From positions 497,391,106 to 497,455,105 of the forward strand of contig NC_133328.1 in NCBI RefSeq assembly GCF_042186555.1: a DNA stretch of 64,000 nucleotides. The letters are read 5' to 3'. The notes beneath the pieces were generated by a model. It worked only from the letters and a program-made list of their open reading frames with translations, was not told the DNA's origin and made no database searches. Shown piece after piece: positions 1 through 11,289 of this stretch. The DNA is from Aquarana catesbeiana (lineage: Eukaryota > Chordata > Amphibia > Anura > Ranidae). Position 1 is the first letter of the stretch. The number at the start of each line of letters is the position of its first letter. The translations under genes were made by a program, and so were the position numbers.

Positions 1-658
1 AGAGATGACCCCTCCCCCCATCCCTCCTCCCCCTTTTTCCCTCTTTCTTCTTTCCCTTTGAACAACTTTATTGTTTTTGCTAACTCCAGGACCCTCAGCT
101 GAAGGGCCTTCTTCAAAAACAAAGAGCATCGCATTTTAAAGGAGGGCTCTGATAACTAATTATCTAGTGATTCACTGTTGTATTGATCGATAATTTTTCA
201 TGTCTTCATCATTGTTTAACGTTCAATATTTGCAGAGGAAAACTTCTCTCATTCTTTTTTACATTTCCGCAGAGATTTTTTTGCTTTGTAACTGTCCATT
301 TTGTAACCCATCTAGCCGTTCTAGCCATGGCCATTTTTAGTAAAGGCAGACGATTTATGTAGCATTTATTTCCTGGAATCCATCTGCCGTTAGCTCAGGC
401 ATGCAGGCAGATGGGACTGCTTATCTGAGAAAGTCCCTCTTCCCCAACTCCAGATGAAAGAAAAACATGCCCATGAAGACTCCTGGGGTGTATGACATTG
501 TTTTGACCTATACCAGAAACCAGGAAGCAACTGAAGAAAAGTAAAATAATAAGTTTAAAGCAAGCACATTAAATATACCTTCCAATCTATTTACTAAGGC
601 TAGTAGCATAAGGATTAAAAATAGTTAAACTGGTTCTAAAGGTGTAAGGCTTTTTACC
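1..658. other. Non-coding sequence, nothing recognised
   Basis: AT-rich sequence opening with a pyrimidine-rich stretch (C/T runs in the first ~60 bases). I see no supported ORF, RNA gene or repeat boundary here. It may be unique intergenic DNA or decayed repeat. Confidence 0.5.
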
Positions 659-1063
659 ATAAAGTTATTCTAAAGGCACGCTCTTTTATTCTTTTAGGTA
701 ACAAACATGGTATATTTACCTGCTCTGTGCAATGATTTTGCAGTAGCACTGCTCTCTCTTTTTGTAGTCACAGGACACAGAGGCAGCAGTGGGAGCCATT
801 AGCTCCTGCTGCTGTCAATCAAATCCTGTGGGGAGGGAGCAGAGGCAGGGCCACGCCATGCTGTGTGTGTCTATCGTTGCACACAGTTTTCTATGGGGGG
901 GGGGTCACTCAAAGAAGAGGAAGAGCGGACAGCATCAACAGGGGAGCCCAGAAGAGGAGAAAAGGGGCTGCTCTGTGCAATATCCTTGCACAGAGCAGGT
1001 AGGTATAACATGTTTGTTAAGTTAATTTAGGGGGAAAAAAATCAGCCTTTATAACCGCTTTAA
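659..1063 (+). mobile_element. MITE, family A (TTAA-type)
   Basis: Short non-autonomous DNA element, no coding capacity. Its ends are imperfect inverted repeats (AAAGTTATTCTAAAGGC at the left, the complement of GCCTTTATAACCGCTTT at the right). The core holds a near-palindrome around CAGCAGTGGGAGCCATTAG and a repeated GCACAGAGCAGGTA segment near the right end. Three more copies lie in this window (14750-15792, 15797-16228, 46097-46503), which defines the family. Two of those have flanking TTAA, so a piggyBac- or Kolobok-type mobiliser is likely. Confidence 0.7.
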
Positions 1064-2247
1064 TGTTGACTGGGAAAGTAAGGTTCTGCTTTAAAAATTT
1101 AGATTTTCATGTAGCAGGAGAAATTCATTGCAAAACCTGTACAATAAAACTGCTTCTTATTAGCGTCTTGCATTGCAGTGTTGAAATATGTTGAAAAGAT
1201 ATTTAAAAATATATGGTGGAGAGATTAATCAAGCTCAATAATACATCATCTGTAAATATCCTGGAGGGGAAATAAATATCTTAGCCCAGCTTAGAAGAAA
1301 AATGACAAGTTAAATAAGGCCAATCTAAAAATAACCCACTCTCACTATCTCTCTCTGGAATTACAGTGAAGACCATATGAACTGTGAAATTTTGTACTAG
1401 GAGAATACATTATATAGGGGTATAGATTCATAAAGAAAGACCATTCTACTATGTCAGAATTCATAGGGACTGTTTTTATACTGCTCACCTAACACTCAAT
1501 GGTAAGATGACCTACTTTAAATGGTACGGAGACCTTGGGCTGACTCATCGCTGGTTCTAATTTAGTAGCAGCTATTTAAAACTTTCTCCATCACCAACCC
1601 AGCAATCCATCCTCTGCTTTTTCCCAAGCCATGCTTGTATTGGCAGTGACAGTGCAATAATTCAACTTCAACAAGAACTTTGGCCTCCCATTCAAAATTA
1701 AGTTTTTGTTTCCTCACAAAAAAGTCCCGCAATTAACTGGTAAAGAACTAAAATATATATATTTTTTTTAATTTAAGGTAGAGTAAGGTTTAAAACCCCT
1801 CTCATCTTTTTTTTTTTTTGCCATCTGTGGAGATTTCCCTTCATTTCCTGTCCCATAACCAAAACAGGAAGCAAGAAGAAATCCAAAGCAAGGGAATCCT
1901 TGGTTGTCACCAGAATTAAGGCCTTAACTGCAAGATTTCCTATTCCTGTTCTGGTGACACCTCAAAATTTAGGATTTTTTTTCACTTTCACTTTATAGAG
2001 AAGGTGATCTCCCTAATGGGGACACAGACAACAATAAAAAAAAGTGTTTTAATCTGGTAGGACCTCCTTATAAGCTTCATGATCTAAGAGGCAATTGCCT
2101 GAGCTGAACATTCCTTCCCATTGTCAGCACCCAAACAGATCACAAATCACTTTTCTGCTTTTCTGAACGCTTCTGTTGTTTTCATGCATGACCTTAGTGA
2201 CCTGGATACATTTAGACCATATACTTGCTGTGGATCTTACTGTGCCT
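1064..2247. other. Non-coding sequence, nothing recognised
   Basis: About 1.2 kb without a supported gene or repeat boundary. It contains simple A/T runs (about 1750-1770, 1808-1820). The short ORF around 2121-2321 has no family resemblance and runs into the next element, so I do not call it. Confidence 0.45.
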
Positions 2248-2990
2248 TTAACCGCTTGCCAACCGCTTCACGTATGAGTACGGTGGAAGAGCGGCTCTCC
2301 TGGGCTGGATCATGTATCTAGTATGTGATCCAGCACTTATGGGTAGGGGGCACATGCCACCGGCGCGCTGGCTGTGCTGTGATTAGTCACAGCACAAGCC
2401 AATCAGTGGGTGGTGGCCAATGATTGCCCACTGTCACCCACTGATCGGTGAGGAGGAAGACAGGACAGAGCTCTGTCCTATCAGCGGGGATGTGCCGGTT
2501 TTTGTTTCCCTGCAAAGCAGGGTATAAAAACTGGCACATCCCTTGGTAAAAGCACCTCAAAGTACACACACCAAGCACTGCTAGGCACACATTTAACCCT
2601 TTGATTGGCATAGATGTTAACCCCTTCCCAGCCAGTATCATTAGTATAGTGACAGTGCATATTTTAGCAGTGATCACTGTATTTGTGTCACTGTTCCCAC
2701 AAAGTGTCAGTTAGTGCCAGACTGCCGCCATACTATCACAGTCCCACTATAAGTTGCTGATGGCCGCCATTACTAGTATGAAAAAAAAAAAAAATTCCAG
2801 TATATATACACCATAGTTTGCAGACGCTATAACGTTTGTATAAACCAATCAATTTATTTTATTGGGATTTTTATGTACTAAAAATATGTAGCAGAATACA
2901 TATTGGCCTAAATTTATGAAGAAATTCAATTTTTTTTTTTATTGGATATGTTTTATAGCAGAAAGTATTTTCGGTCTTTTTTCATTTGTA
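2248..2990 (+). mobile_element. piggyBac-like non-autonomous element, 3' end lost
   Basis: Starts at a TTAA (2248-2251) followed by CCGCTTGCCAACCGCTTCACG, the same terminal style as the larger element at 3303. The right part (about 2810-2990, from CAGACGCTATAACG to TTCGGTCTTTTTTCATTTGTAG) matches the 3' region of that element at about 8020-8200. The expected terminal segment and closing TTAA are missing; the sequence instead enters a different repeat at about 2991. There is no transposase reading frame. This is a deletion derivative of an abundant TTAA family. Confidence 0.75.
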
Positions 2991-3228
2991 GTGCACTTGT
3001 AAGTGCAGTCTCTGTAGATCGCTGTATATCTGAGGGGAAGCTCTGAAATCATGTGAAGCTCTGCTGATTTTATCATCCAATCATGTGCAAGCTAAAATGC
3101 TGTTTTTTATTTCCCTTGCATGTCCCCCTAGGATCTACAGCAACTTTACTTCCAAGTGCACTTTCAGTGCACTTTCAAGTGCACTTGTAGTGCAAAGTGG
3201 ATTTGCCTTTAGTAAATAACCCCCTATG
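2991..3228. mobile_element. Short repeat with GTGCACTT-rich ends
   Basis: The left end reads AGTGCACTTGTAAGTGC and the right end has repeated AAGTGCACTTTCAAGTGCAC, then TTTGCCTTTAGTAAATAACC. These short inverted/direct motifs at both sides suggest a MITE or foldback fragment inserted in or abutting the neighbouring piggyBac-like element. There is no ORF. Boundaries are approximate. Confidence 0.45.
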
Positions 3229-3765
3229 TGTGCCAGTTATTTGCATTGCACTCCTTTGAATAACTTCAGACCAGGCAGAAGGCAAAGTTTAAAGGCTTTA
3301 CTTTAACCACTTGAGGACCGCCTCACGCCGATGTACGTCGGCAAGGCGGCACGGGCAGGCAGAATCACGTACATACACGTGATCTGCCTCCCACGGGCGG
3401 GGGGTCCGATCGGACCCCCCCCCCCGGTGCCCGAGGCGGTCCTCTTTTGTCCCCCGGCGATCGGAGGTGAGGGGGAGGCCATCCATTCGTGGCCCCCCCT
3501 CGCGATCGCCGCTGGCCAATCAGAACATTCCTTTGCTGCTGTATGGTAAACAGCAGCAAAGGAAATGATGTCATCTCTCCTCGGCTCGGTATTTTCCGTT
3601 CCGGCGCCGAGGAGAGAAGACATCCATGTGAGTGCACAAACACTACACCTCACAGTAGAGCATGCCAGGCCCACAAAACACCCCCGATCACCCCCCGATC
3701 ACCCCCCAATCACCCCTCCCTGAATAAAGGTTTAGCCCCCTGATCGCCCGGCGGTGATAGGCGTC

Positions 3766-4478
3766 GCCCCAGGCAGCGTCAGATTAGCGCCAGTACCGCT
3801 AACACCCACGCACGCAGCATACGCCTCCCTTAGTGGTATAGTATCTGAACGGATCGATATCTGATCCGATCAGATCTATACTAGTGTCCCCAGCAGTTTA
3901 TGGTTCCAAAAAACGCAGTGTTAGCGGGATCAGTCCAGATACCTGCTAGCACCTGCGTTTTGCCCCTCCGCCCGGCCCAGCCCACCCAAGTGCAGTATCG
4001 ATCGATCACTGTCACTTACAAAACACTAAACGCATAACTGCAGCGTTCGCAGAGTCAGGCCCGATCCCTGCGATCGCTAACAATTTTTTTGGTAGCGTTT
4101 TGGTGAACTGGCAAGCACCAGCCCCAAGCAGCGTCAGGTTAGCGCCAGTACCACTAACACCCACGCACGCAGCATACGCCTCCCTTAGTGGTATAGTATC
4201 TGAACGGATCAATATCTGATCCGATCAGATCTATACTAGCATCCCCAGCAGTTTAGGGTTCCCAAAAACGCAGTGTTAGCGGGATCAGCCCAGATACCTG
4301 CTAGCACCTGCGTTTTGCCCCTCCGCCTGGCCCAGCCCAGCCCACCCAAGTGCAGTATCGATCGATCACTGTCACTTACAAAACACTAAACGCATAACTG
4401 CAGCATTCGCAGAGTCAGGCCTGATCCCTGCGATTGCTAACAGTTTTTTTGGCAGCGTTTTGGTGAACTGGCAAGCAC
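3766..4478 (+). repeat. 355-bp tandem duplication
   Basis: Two adjacent copies (3766-4120 and 4121-about 4478), each running from GCCCCARGCAGCGTCAG through GGTGAACTGGCAAGCACCAG, with few substitutions between them. Each carries the dense GATC-rich segment (ATCGATCGATCACTG) and TGATCCGATCAGATC. The duplication lies just upstream of the residual transposase tail. Confidence 0.85.
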
Positions 4479-4536
4479 CAGCGGCCTAGTACACCTCGGT
4501 CGTAGTCAAACCAGCACTGCAGTAACACTTGGTGAC

Positions 4537-4923
4537 GTGGCGAGTCCCATAAATGCAGTTCAAGCTGGTGAGGTGGCAAGCACAAGTAGTGTCCCGCTGC
4601 CACCAAGAAGACAAACACAGGCCCGTCGTGCCCATAATGCCCTTCCTGCTGCATTCGCCAATCCTAATTGGGAACCCACCACTTCTGCAGCGCCCGTACT
4701 TCCCCCATTCACATCCCCAACCAAATGCAGTCGGCTGCATGAGAGGCATTTTTTTTATGTCCTCCCGAGTACCCCTACCCAACGAACCCCCCAAAAAAGA
4801 TGTGTCTGCAGCAAGCGCGGATATAGGCGTGACACCCGCTATTATTGTCCCTCCTGTCCTGATAATCCTGGTCTTTGCATTGGTGAATGTTTTGAACGCT
4901 ACCATTCACTAGTTGAGTATTAG
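4537..4923 (+). pseudogene. piggyBac transposase remnant, C-terminal cysteine-rich domain
   Basis: Frame of 128 residues whose last ~50 resemble the cysteine-rich tail of PGBD/piggyBac transposases. A region equivalent to the LxERHF spacer is followed by RCxxC, then YYCPxC, then LCIGECFERYH and a stop. The cysteines (CVC, CPSC, LCxxxC) plus the final histidine fit a zinc-ribbon/RING-like fold that in piggyBac binds terminal DNA. The upstream catalytic Asp-containing domain is absent, so this is a truncated remnant in a non-autonomous element. The call rests on the tail; the first ~75 residues are not recognisable and the true start is unknown. Confidence 0.7.
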
Positions 4924-5051
4924 CGTAGGGTACAGCATTGCACAGACTAGGCACACTTTCACAGGGTCTCCTAAGATGCCATCGCATTTTGAGAGACCCG
5001 AACCTGGAACCGGTTACCGTTATAAAAGTTAGTTACAAAAAAAAGTGTAAA

Positions 5052-5059
<8 letters not shown>

Positions 5060-5096
<37 letters not shown>
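5060..5096. repeat. (AT)n microsatellite
   Basis: Uninterrupted TA dinucleotide run inside the piggyBac-like element, followed by T-rich and TCTC-rich sequence to about 5170. Confidence 0.95.
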
Positions 5097-5101
<5 letters not shown>

Positions 5102-6489
5102 TTAAAAAATAGTTGTCGTTTTATTGTTCTCTCTCTCTCTCTATTCTCTCTCTATTGTTCTGCTCTTTTTTATTCTATTCTATTCTGCAATGTTTTATTG
5201 TTATTACGTTTTATCATGTTAGCTTTTCAGGTATGCAATTTTTTATACTTTACCGTTTACTGTGTTTTATTGTTAACCATTTTTTTGTCTTCAGGTATGC
5301 CATTCACGACTTTGAGTGGTTATACCAGAATGATACCTGCAGGTTTAGGTATCATCTTGGTACCATTCTTTTCAGCCAGCGGTCGGCTTTCATGTAAAAG
5401 CAATCCTAGTGGCTAATTAGCCTCTAGACTGCTTTTACAAGTAGTGGGAGGGAATGCCCCCCCCACCACCACCATCTTCCGTGTTTTTCTCTGGCTCTCC
5501 TGTCTCAACAGGGAACCTGAGAATGCAGCCGGTGATTCAGCCAGCTGACCATAGAGCTGATCAGAGACCAGAGTGGCTCCAAACATCTCTATGGCCTAAG
5601 AAACCGGAAGCTACGAGCATTTCATGACTTAGATTTCGCCGGATGTAAACAGCGCCATTGGGAAATTGGGAAAGCATTTTATCACACCGATCTTGGTGTG
5701 GTCAGATGGTTTGAGGGCAGAGGAGAAATCTAAGGTCTAATAGACCCCAGTTTTTTCAAAAAAGAGTACCTGTCACTACCTATTGCTATCATGGGGGATA
5801 TTTACATTCCCTGAGATAACAATAAAAATGATTAAAAAAAAAAAATGAAAGGAACAGTTTAAAAATAAGATAAAAAAGCAAAAAAATAATAAAGAAAGAA
5901 AAATAAAAAGCACCCCTATCCCCCCCCCTGCTCTCACGCAAAGGCGAATGCAAGCATCGGTCTGGTGTCAAATGTAAACAGCAATTGCACCATGCATGTG
6001 AGGTGTCACCGCGAACGTCAGATTGAGGGCAGTAATTTTAGCAGTAGACCTCCTCTGTAAATCTAAAGTGGTAACCTGTAAAGGCTTTTAAAGGCTTTTA
6101 AAAATGTATTTAGTTTGTCGCCACTGCACATTTGTGCGCAATTTTAAAGCATGTCATGTTTGGTATCCATGTACTCAGCCTAAGATCATCTTTTTTATTT
6201 CATCAAACATTTGGGCAATATAGTGTGTTTTAGTGCATTAAAATTTAAAAAAGTGTGTTTTTTCCCCAAAAAATGCGTTTGAAAAATCGCTGCGCAAATA
6301 CTGTGTGAGAAAAAAAAAGAAACACCCACCATTTTAATCTGTAGGGCATTTGCTTTAAAAAAATATATAATGTTTGGGGGTTCAAAGTAATTTTCTTGCA
6401 AAAAAAAAATAATTTTTTCATGTAAACAAAAAGTGTCAGAAAGGGCTTTGTCTTCAAGTGGTTAGAAGAGTGGGTGATGTGTGACATAA

Positions 6490-7990
6490 GCTTCTAAATG
6501 TTGTGCATAAAATGCCAGGACAGTTCAAACCCCCCCCAAATGACCCCATTTTGGAAAGTAGACACCCCAAGCTATTTGCTGAGAGGCATGTCGAGTCCAT
6601 GGAATATTATATATTGTGACACAAGTTGCGGGAAAGAGACAATTTTTTTTTTTTTTTTTGCACAAAGTTGGCACTAAATGATATATTGCTCAAACATGCC
6701 ATGGGAATATGTGAAATTACACCCCAAAATACATTCTGTTGCTTCTTCTGAGTACGGGGATACCACATGTGTGAGACTTTTTGGGAGCCTAGCCACGTAC
6801 GGGACCCCGAAAACCAAGCACTGCCTTCAGGCTTTCTAAGGGCGTAAATTTTTTATTTCACTCTTCACTGCCTATCACAGTTTCGGAGGCCATGGAATGC
6901 CCAGGTTGCACAAACCCCCCCCAAATGACCCCATTTTGGAAAGTAGACACCCCAAGCTATTTGCTGAGAGGTATAGTGAGTATTTTGCAGACCTCAATTT
7001 TTGTCACAAAGTTTTGAAAATTGAAAAAAAAAAAAAAAGTTTTCTATTGTCTTTCTTCATTTTCAAAAACAAATGAGAGTTGCAAAATACTCACCATGCC
7101 TCTCAGCAAATAGCTTGGGGTGTCTACTTTCCAAAATGAGGTCATTTGGGGGGGGTTTGTGCCACCTGGGCATTCCATGGCCTCCGAAACTGTGATAGGC
7201 AGTGAAGAGTGAAATCAAAAATTTACACCCTTAGAAATCCTGAAGGCGGTGATTGGTTTTCGGGGCCCCGTACGCAGCTAGGCTCCCAAAAAGTCCCATA
7301 CGTGGTATCCCCATACTCAGGAGAAGCAGCTAAATGTATTTTGGGGTGCAATTCCACATATGCACATGGCCTGTGTGAGCAATATATCATTTAGTGACAA
7401 CTTTGTGCAAAAAAAAAAAATAAAAAAATTTGTCACTTTCCCGCAACTTGTGTCAAAATACAAAATATTCCATGGACTCAACATGCCTCTCAGCAAATAG
7501 CTTGGGGTGTCTACTTTCCAAAATGGGGTCATTTGGGGGGGTTTTGTGCCATCTGGGCATTTTATGGCCTTCAAAACTGTGATAGGTAGTGAAGAGTGAA
7601 ATCAAAAATTTACGCCCTTAGAAATCCTGAAGGCGGTGATTGGTTTTCGGGGCCCCGTACGCGGCTAGGCTCCCAAAAAGTCCCACACATGTGGTATCCC
7701 CGTACTCAGGAGAAGCAGCTGAATGTATTTTGGGGTGCAATTCCACATATGCCCATGGCCTGTGTGAGCAATATATCATTTAGTGACAACTTTTTGTAAT
7801 TTTTTTTTTTTTTGTCATTATTCAATCACTTGGGACAAAAAAAATTACTATTCAATGGGCTCAACATGCCTCTCAGCAATTTCTTTGGGGTGTCTACTTT
7901 CCAAAATGGGGTCATTTGGGGGGGTTTTGTACTGCCCTGCCATTTTAGCACCTCAAGAAATGACATAGGCAGTCATAAACTAAAAGCTGT
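6490..7990. repeat. Foldback plus direct repeat inside the piggyBac-like element
   Basis: The left arm (about 6540-7020) holds CCATTTTGGAAAGTAGACACC and AAGCTATTTGCTGAGAGG. The same segments return in reverse complement at about 7095-7160 and again at 7480-7560, centred near 7035. The right side also contains a direct duplication with a ~385-bp period (about 7203-7490 and 7590-7880, marked by GAAATCCTGAAGGCGGTGAT). The segment around 6760-6870 is the inverted counterpart. A nested palindromic element or a local inversion-duplication would explain this. Confidence 0.8.
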
Positions 7991-8401
7991 GTAAATTCCA
8001 GAAAATGTACCCTAGCTTGTAGACGCTATAACTTTTGCGCAAACCAATAAATATACGCTTATTGACTTTTTTTTACCAAAGACATGTGGCCGAATACATT
8101 TTGGCCTAAATGTATGACTAAAATTGAGTTTATTGGATTTTTTTTATAACAAAAATTAGAAAATATCACTTTTTTTCAAAATTTTCGGTCTTTTTCCATT
8201 TATAGCGCAAAAAATAAAAACCGCAGAGGTGATCAAATACCATCAAAAGAAAGCTCTATTTGTGGGAAGAAAAGGACGCAAATTTTGTTTGGGTACAGCA
8301 TTGCATGACCGCGCAATTAGCAGTTAAAGCGACGCAGTGCCAAATTGGAAAAAGTCCTCTGGTCCTTAGGCAGCATAATGGTCCGGGGCTGAAGTGGTTA
8401 A

Positions 8402-8782
8402 AAAAAGGTGCAAAACGTGACAGAGTTCAAATGCACAAGAAACAGTTCCTAACTCCGGCTATGTGCTGCTCTGGCATACCTGAAGAGGAAGAGTCCATGT
8501 ATTGACAGTTCCATTAGTTGGTATTATCCAGTGGCTGATGTCTTCAGGGAGCAAACCTCCATGTTCCTCCTACATTACGGCAGCTTTTTGCAGATCCAGG
8601 TACCTGGTTTCTTAGCAACAATTCCAAAAAAAAAAAAAAGGCACGGTCATCTTCTCTCTCTCTTCTTCCTCCTTTCGGCTCTAGCCCCCTTTTTTATATT
8701 AATGGAGCAATGGGTTCCCGCCACGCAAAAGAAACAGAAAAAACCTTAACCCTTACCCTCCCATTTTGTGCTTGGGCAGCAC
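8402..8782. other. Spacer between TTAA elements
   Basis: About 380 bp between two TTAA-flanked elements, with no supported gene. It holds an A-run at about 8625-8640. Confidence 0.5.
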
Positions 8783-9250
8783 TTAAAGCGGTTGTAAACC
8801 GCTGGACGTTTTTTTCTTTTTTTTTTTTCTCCTTACTCTGCAAGGTAATGTCAAAATGTGGTAGTATGCATCGCATACCAGCACATTATGGTAAACTTAC
8901 CTTATATGAACCTCTTCCAGTGCCAAGATGTCAGAGCTGCAGGCACTCCCATCTTCAGCCGTCTTGCTTCTGGGCTCACGGACTCCGGTTCTGTGACTGG
9001 CCAGAGCTGCGATGATGTCACTTTCGCGCATGCGTGCAGGAGCCACCGGTTATGGCACCGGGCTCTGATGGAACAGCACGAGTGGCTGTTCATTTGGAGC
9101 CCATGCGCCAATGATGTCACTGGCTGCATGTACAGTAAATATCTCCTAAACAGCACACGTTTAGGAGATATTTACACTACCTATAGGTAAGCCTTATTAT
9201 AGGCTTACCTATAAATAAAAGCTAGTGATGGAAGTTTACTTCCACTTTAA
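8783..9250 (+). mobile_element. MITE, family B (TTAA-type)
   Basis: TTAA duplications at 8783-8786 and 9247-9250. The imperfect terminal inverted repeats are AGCGGTTGTAAACC (left) and the complement of AGTGGAAGTAAACTTCC (right). No ORF of note. Similar ends mark the element at 14797-15435, inserted in a family A MITE, and the split MITE at 48927-57247. Confidence 0.8.
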
Positions 9251-9589
9251 CTGGCATATTTTAAACCCGCTTACACACGTGATAATAAAATTTCACAAGT
9301 TAGTCTCTTCCAAGGGCCATTCGTTTCCACTAATAATTCACAATACTCTATGAATAACCCAATAACCACACCACATCCAAATATATGTACCACTCCCCAC
9401 AGGTGACAGATTCGCCAGAATAATTTGCCTTTCATACTACCAATCAAAAAAAAATATATATATTAAAGTTTTTCGAAGTACTCCTTTTGTTGTTTCCTAG
9501 ATGTACCACCACTTCAATACTTCATCTTTAGTAGTTCTCCAATAGCATTATACTGTAAAACAATGCAGTGCTTGATGTTCAGATATATT
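9251..9589. other. Non-coding sequence, nothing recognised
   Basis: AT-rich, with a TATATA run near 9455. No gene or repeat boundary can be supported. Confidence 0.45.
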
Positions 9590-9823
9590 TGTAGCTCACA
9601 CTCTGAAGCTGGTGCCTGCCCAGTGTACACAGATGACACTCTTGAATGAGGTTGAGAGAGAGGTCTGGGGCACTGCGCCTGCGTTGCTGATGACCGTTTG
9701 TACATTGCCCCAGACGTCTCTCTCCTCCTCATTCAAGAGTGTCATCTGTGCACACTGGGCAGTGGGGAGGGGTAGCTTTCCCAGGCAGGCACCAGCTTCA
9801 GAGCATGAGCCGCAAGTTCTTCT
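9590..9823. repeat. Foldback repeat with ~100-bp arms
   Basis: The left arm contains GAAGCTGGTGCCTGCC, CAGATGACACTCTTGAATGAGG and GAGAGAGAGGTCTGGGGCA. The right arm contains their complements in inverse order (GCCCCAGACGTCTCTCTC, CCTCATTCAAGAGTGTCATC, GGCAGGCACCAGCTTC). The two ORFs crossing it read the same hairpin on both strands and are not genes. Probably a palindromic MITE or an inverted pair of repeats. Confidence 0.85.
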
Positions 9824-10076
9824 GAGCGTTCAGAACAATATATATATATATATGTTGGAAAGATTAGGCAGGCCTCTAGAGAACTTAAAGAATAAAACTG
9901 TCTAAATTCTTGGATTGCCACTCTTCATGTTAGTTTTTCTATTTACTTACTTTACGTTATGAAAAATGCAACAGGAAGAGCTGTCCCCTGACCATTCATT
10001 TTCTATATGCCATTGCTATATGTACAATTTTATTACTCTTTTTTAACTTTGATACCAATAAATACTTTATATTAAT

Positions 10077-11129
10077 TGTAACGGGCACCTACTTTTTAAG
10101 TATGTGACCCTTTTTGTTAGTTTACAATGACAGGTAAATCTAGGTAGGCTTGTACCATTACAGCGGGCCTGTTTGGGATTTGAGAGGCAGGTACTTTGTA
10201 TGAGAGTCTCGGCCAATCATTAATTTGTTTGGAAATGTCCCAGGACTCTCATATAAAAGCCGGGTCACATAGTCCGAGAGTTTTGTCCTGTTTGAGCTTG
10301 GAGAAGCCAGCCTGGTTCCCGGAGGGGAGAGGTTCCCCCTCCGGGGAGCCAACGGAGCCCCCCCTTGCGAAGAGGGTGGGGAACCAGTCTCCATGGAGGA
10401 AGGGATGACACCATGCAGCATGTAGTCGCGGGTGTCGTTGGCCGCCCCTGCGGGGAAGGGAGCAGGCCAGAAAAGAGAAAAAGGGAACGAAGAATCATTG
10501 CGGAAGAAGTAGCAACAAAGCGGAAGGAAACTGGGCAATCGATCGTTTATGAGTGGCACATGGACTATTGATCACGTGAGTGAAAGCCCAAGGGAAGGGT
10601 ACTGCCAGAGGCTGAGGGATGTTGGTACGCAAGTCAGTGAGACAGGCGGTGATGGCCTGTGACTTTGGGTTCAGCAATGCCCCGGGATTCCAATCAGTCA
10701 AGCGGGAGGAGTTATTCAGAGTGACTTTTCTTTAGCTAATCTTGGAAGTACCACGCAGATGGGAAGTAGTGGTAAAAAGGTAGCGGTAAAGCTGCAAGCA
10801 CACATAAAGACTGTTCTTGAAAAGTTCTGCAGATGAAGAAGTTATTTAGAGTGACTCTTTATCGATTATTCTCTATCAAATCTACTTCCATCTTCCCTGA
10901 TTTAAGAAATCGCACAAGGTGATTTCCTATTATCTGCAATGATTCTAGTTCTTTGCAAGAGAGGCACGTAAAAAGATGATAAAGCAACAAAAGATCATCT
11001 CAAAAGAAGTCCTTCTCCTATCCCAGTTCATGTAACTTAATAAAGCAAGAGAAAATTCATTATGGACTGTGTTTCTGAATTTATGGGCTGCGATGGGTTA
11101 GGTGGCAAACGTGAATTACGGATATAACA
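10077..11129 (+). mobile_element. Probable solo LTR, 1.05 kb
   Basis: Starts TGTAACGGGCACC and ends GGATATAACA, giving LTR-type TG...CA ends. It has ordered promoter signals: CCAAT at about 10213, TATAAAAG at 10252-10259 (about 40 bp later) and AATAAA at 11039-11044, about 85 bp before the end. That is the U3-R-U5 order. No internal retroviral genes flank it, so it is most simply a solo LTR. The flanking five bases (TTAAT and ATGAA) do not match, so no target duplication supports the ends. The family is undetermined (Gypsy or ERV-like). Confidence 0.65.
10213..10259 (+). promoter_or_regulatory. CCAAT and TATA boxes of the solo LTR
   Basis: CCAAT followed by TATAAAAG within a GC-richer stretch, at the spacing of a pol II core promoter. 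Transcription would be expected to start about 30 bp downstream of the TATA box, reading rightwards. Confidence 0.6.
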
Positions 11130-11289
11130 ATGAATCAGCTGCTTCTTCTTGGGTAAGCGCTACATAATATTATGTCAAGTTTATGTTTGTGCATTCCTTA
11201 AGCCTAAAAAGTCCCATTTTCAAGGGGAGTTTCTCCTCCATAATGTACTAGGGATGTGGCCTCTATTAAGAAGACTCCAAACCTCTTTC

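Larger units (their letters stand above)
3303..8401 (+). mobile_element. piggyBac-like composite transposon, 5.1 kb
   Basis: Flanked by TTAA (3303-3306 and 8398-8401), the piggyBac target duplication. Terminal inverted repeats begin CCACTTGAGGACCG at the left; the right end is the complement of CCACTTCAGCCCCGGACC. Inside are a 355-bp tandem duplication, a frame ending in a piggyBac-type cysteine-rich tail (4537-4923), an (AT)n run and a ~1.1 kb foldback (about 6490-7580). The DDD catalytic core of a piggyBac transposase is not present, so this copy is non-autonomous. Relatives occur at 2248, 13035, 48081 and 63732, so the family is abundant. The internal foldback may be a nested element. Confidence 0.8.

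Noticed and set aside
9661..9700. CTGATGA in the 9.6 kb foldback as a hammerhead core
   Set aside because: No GAAA box at a suitable distance after a helix II; single-motif coincidence.
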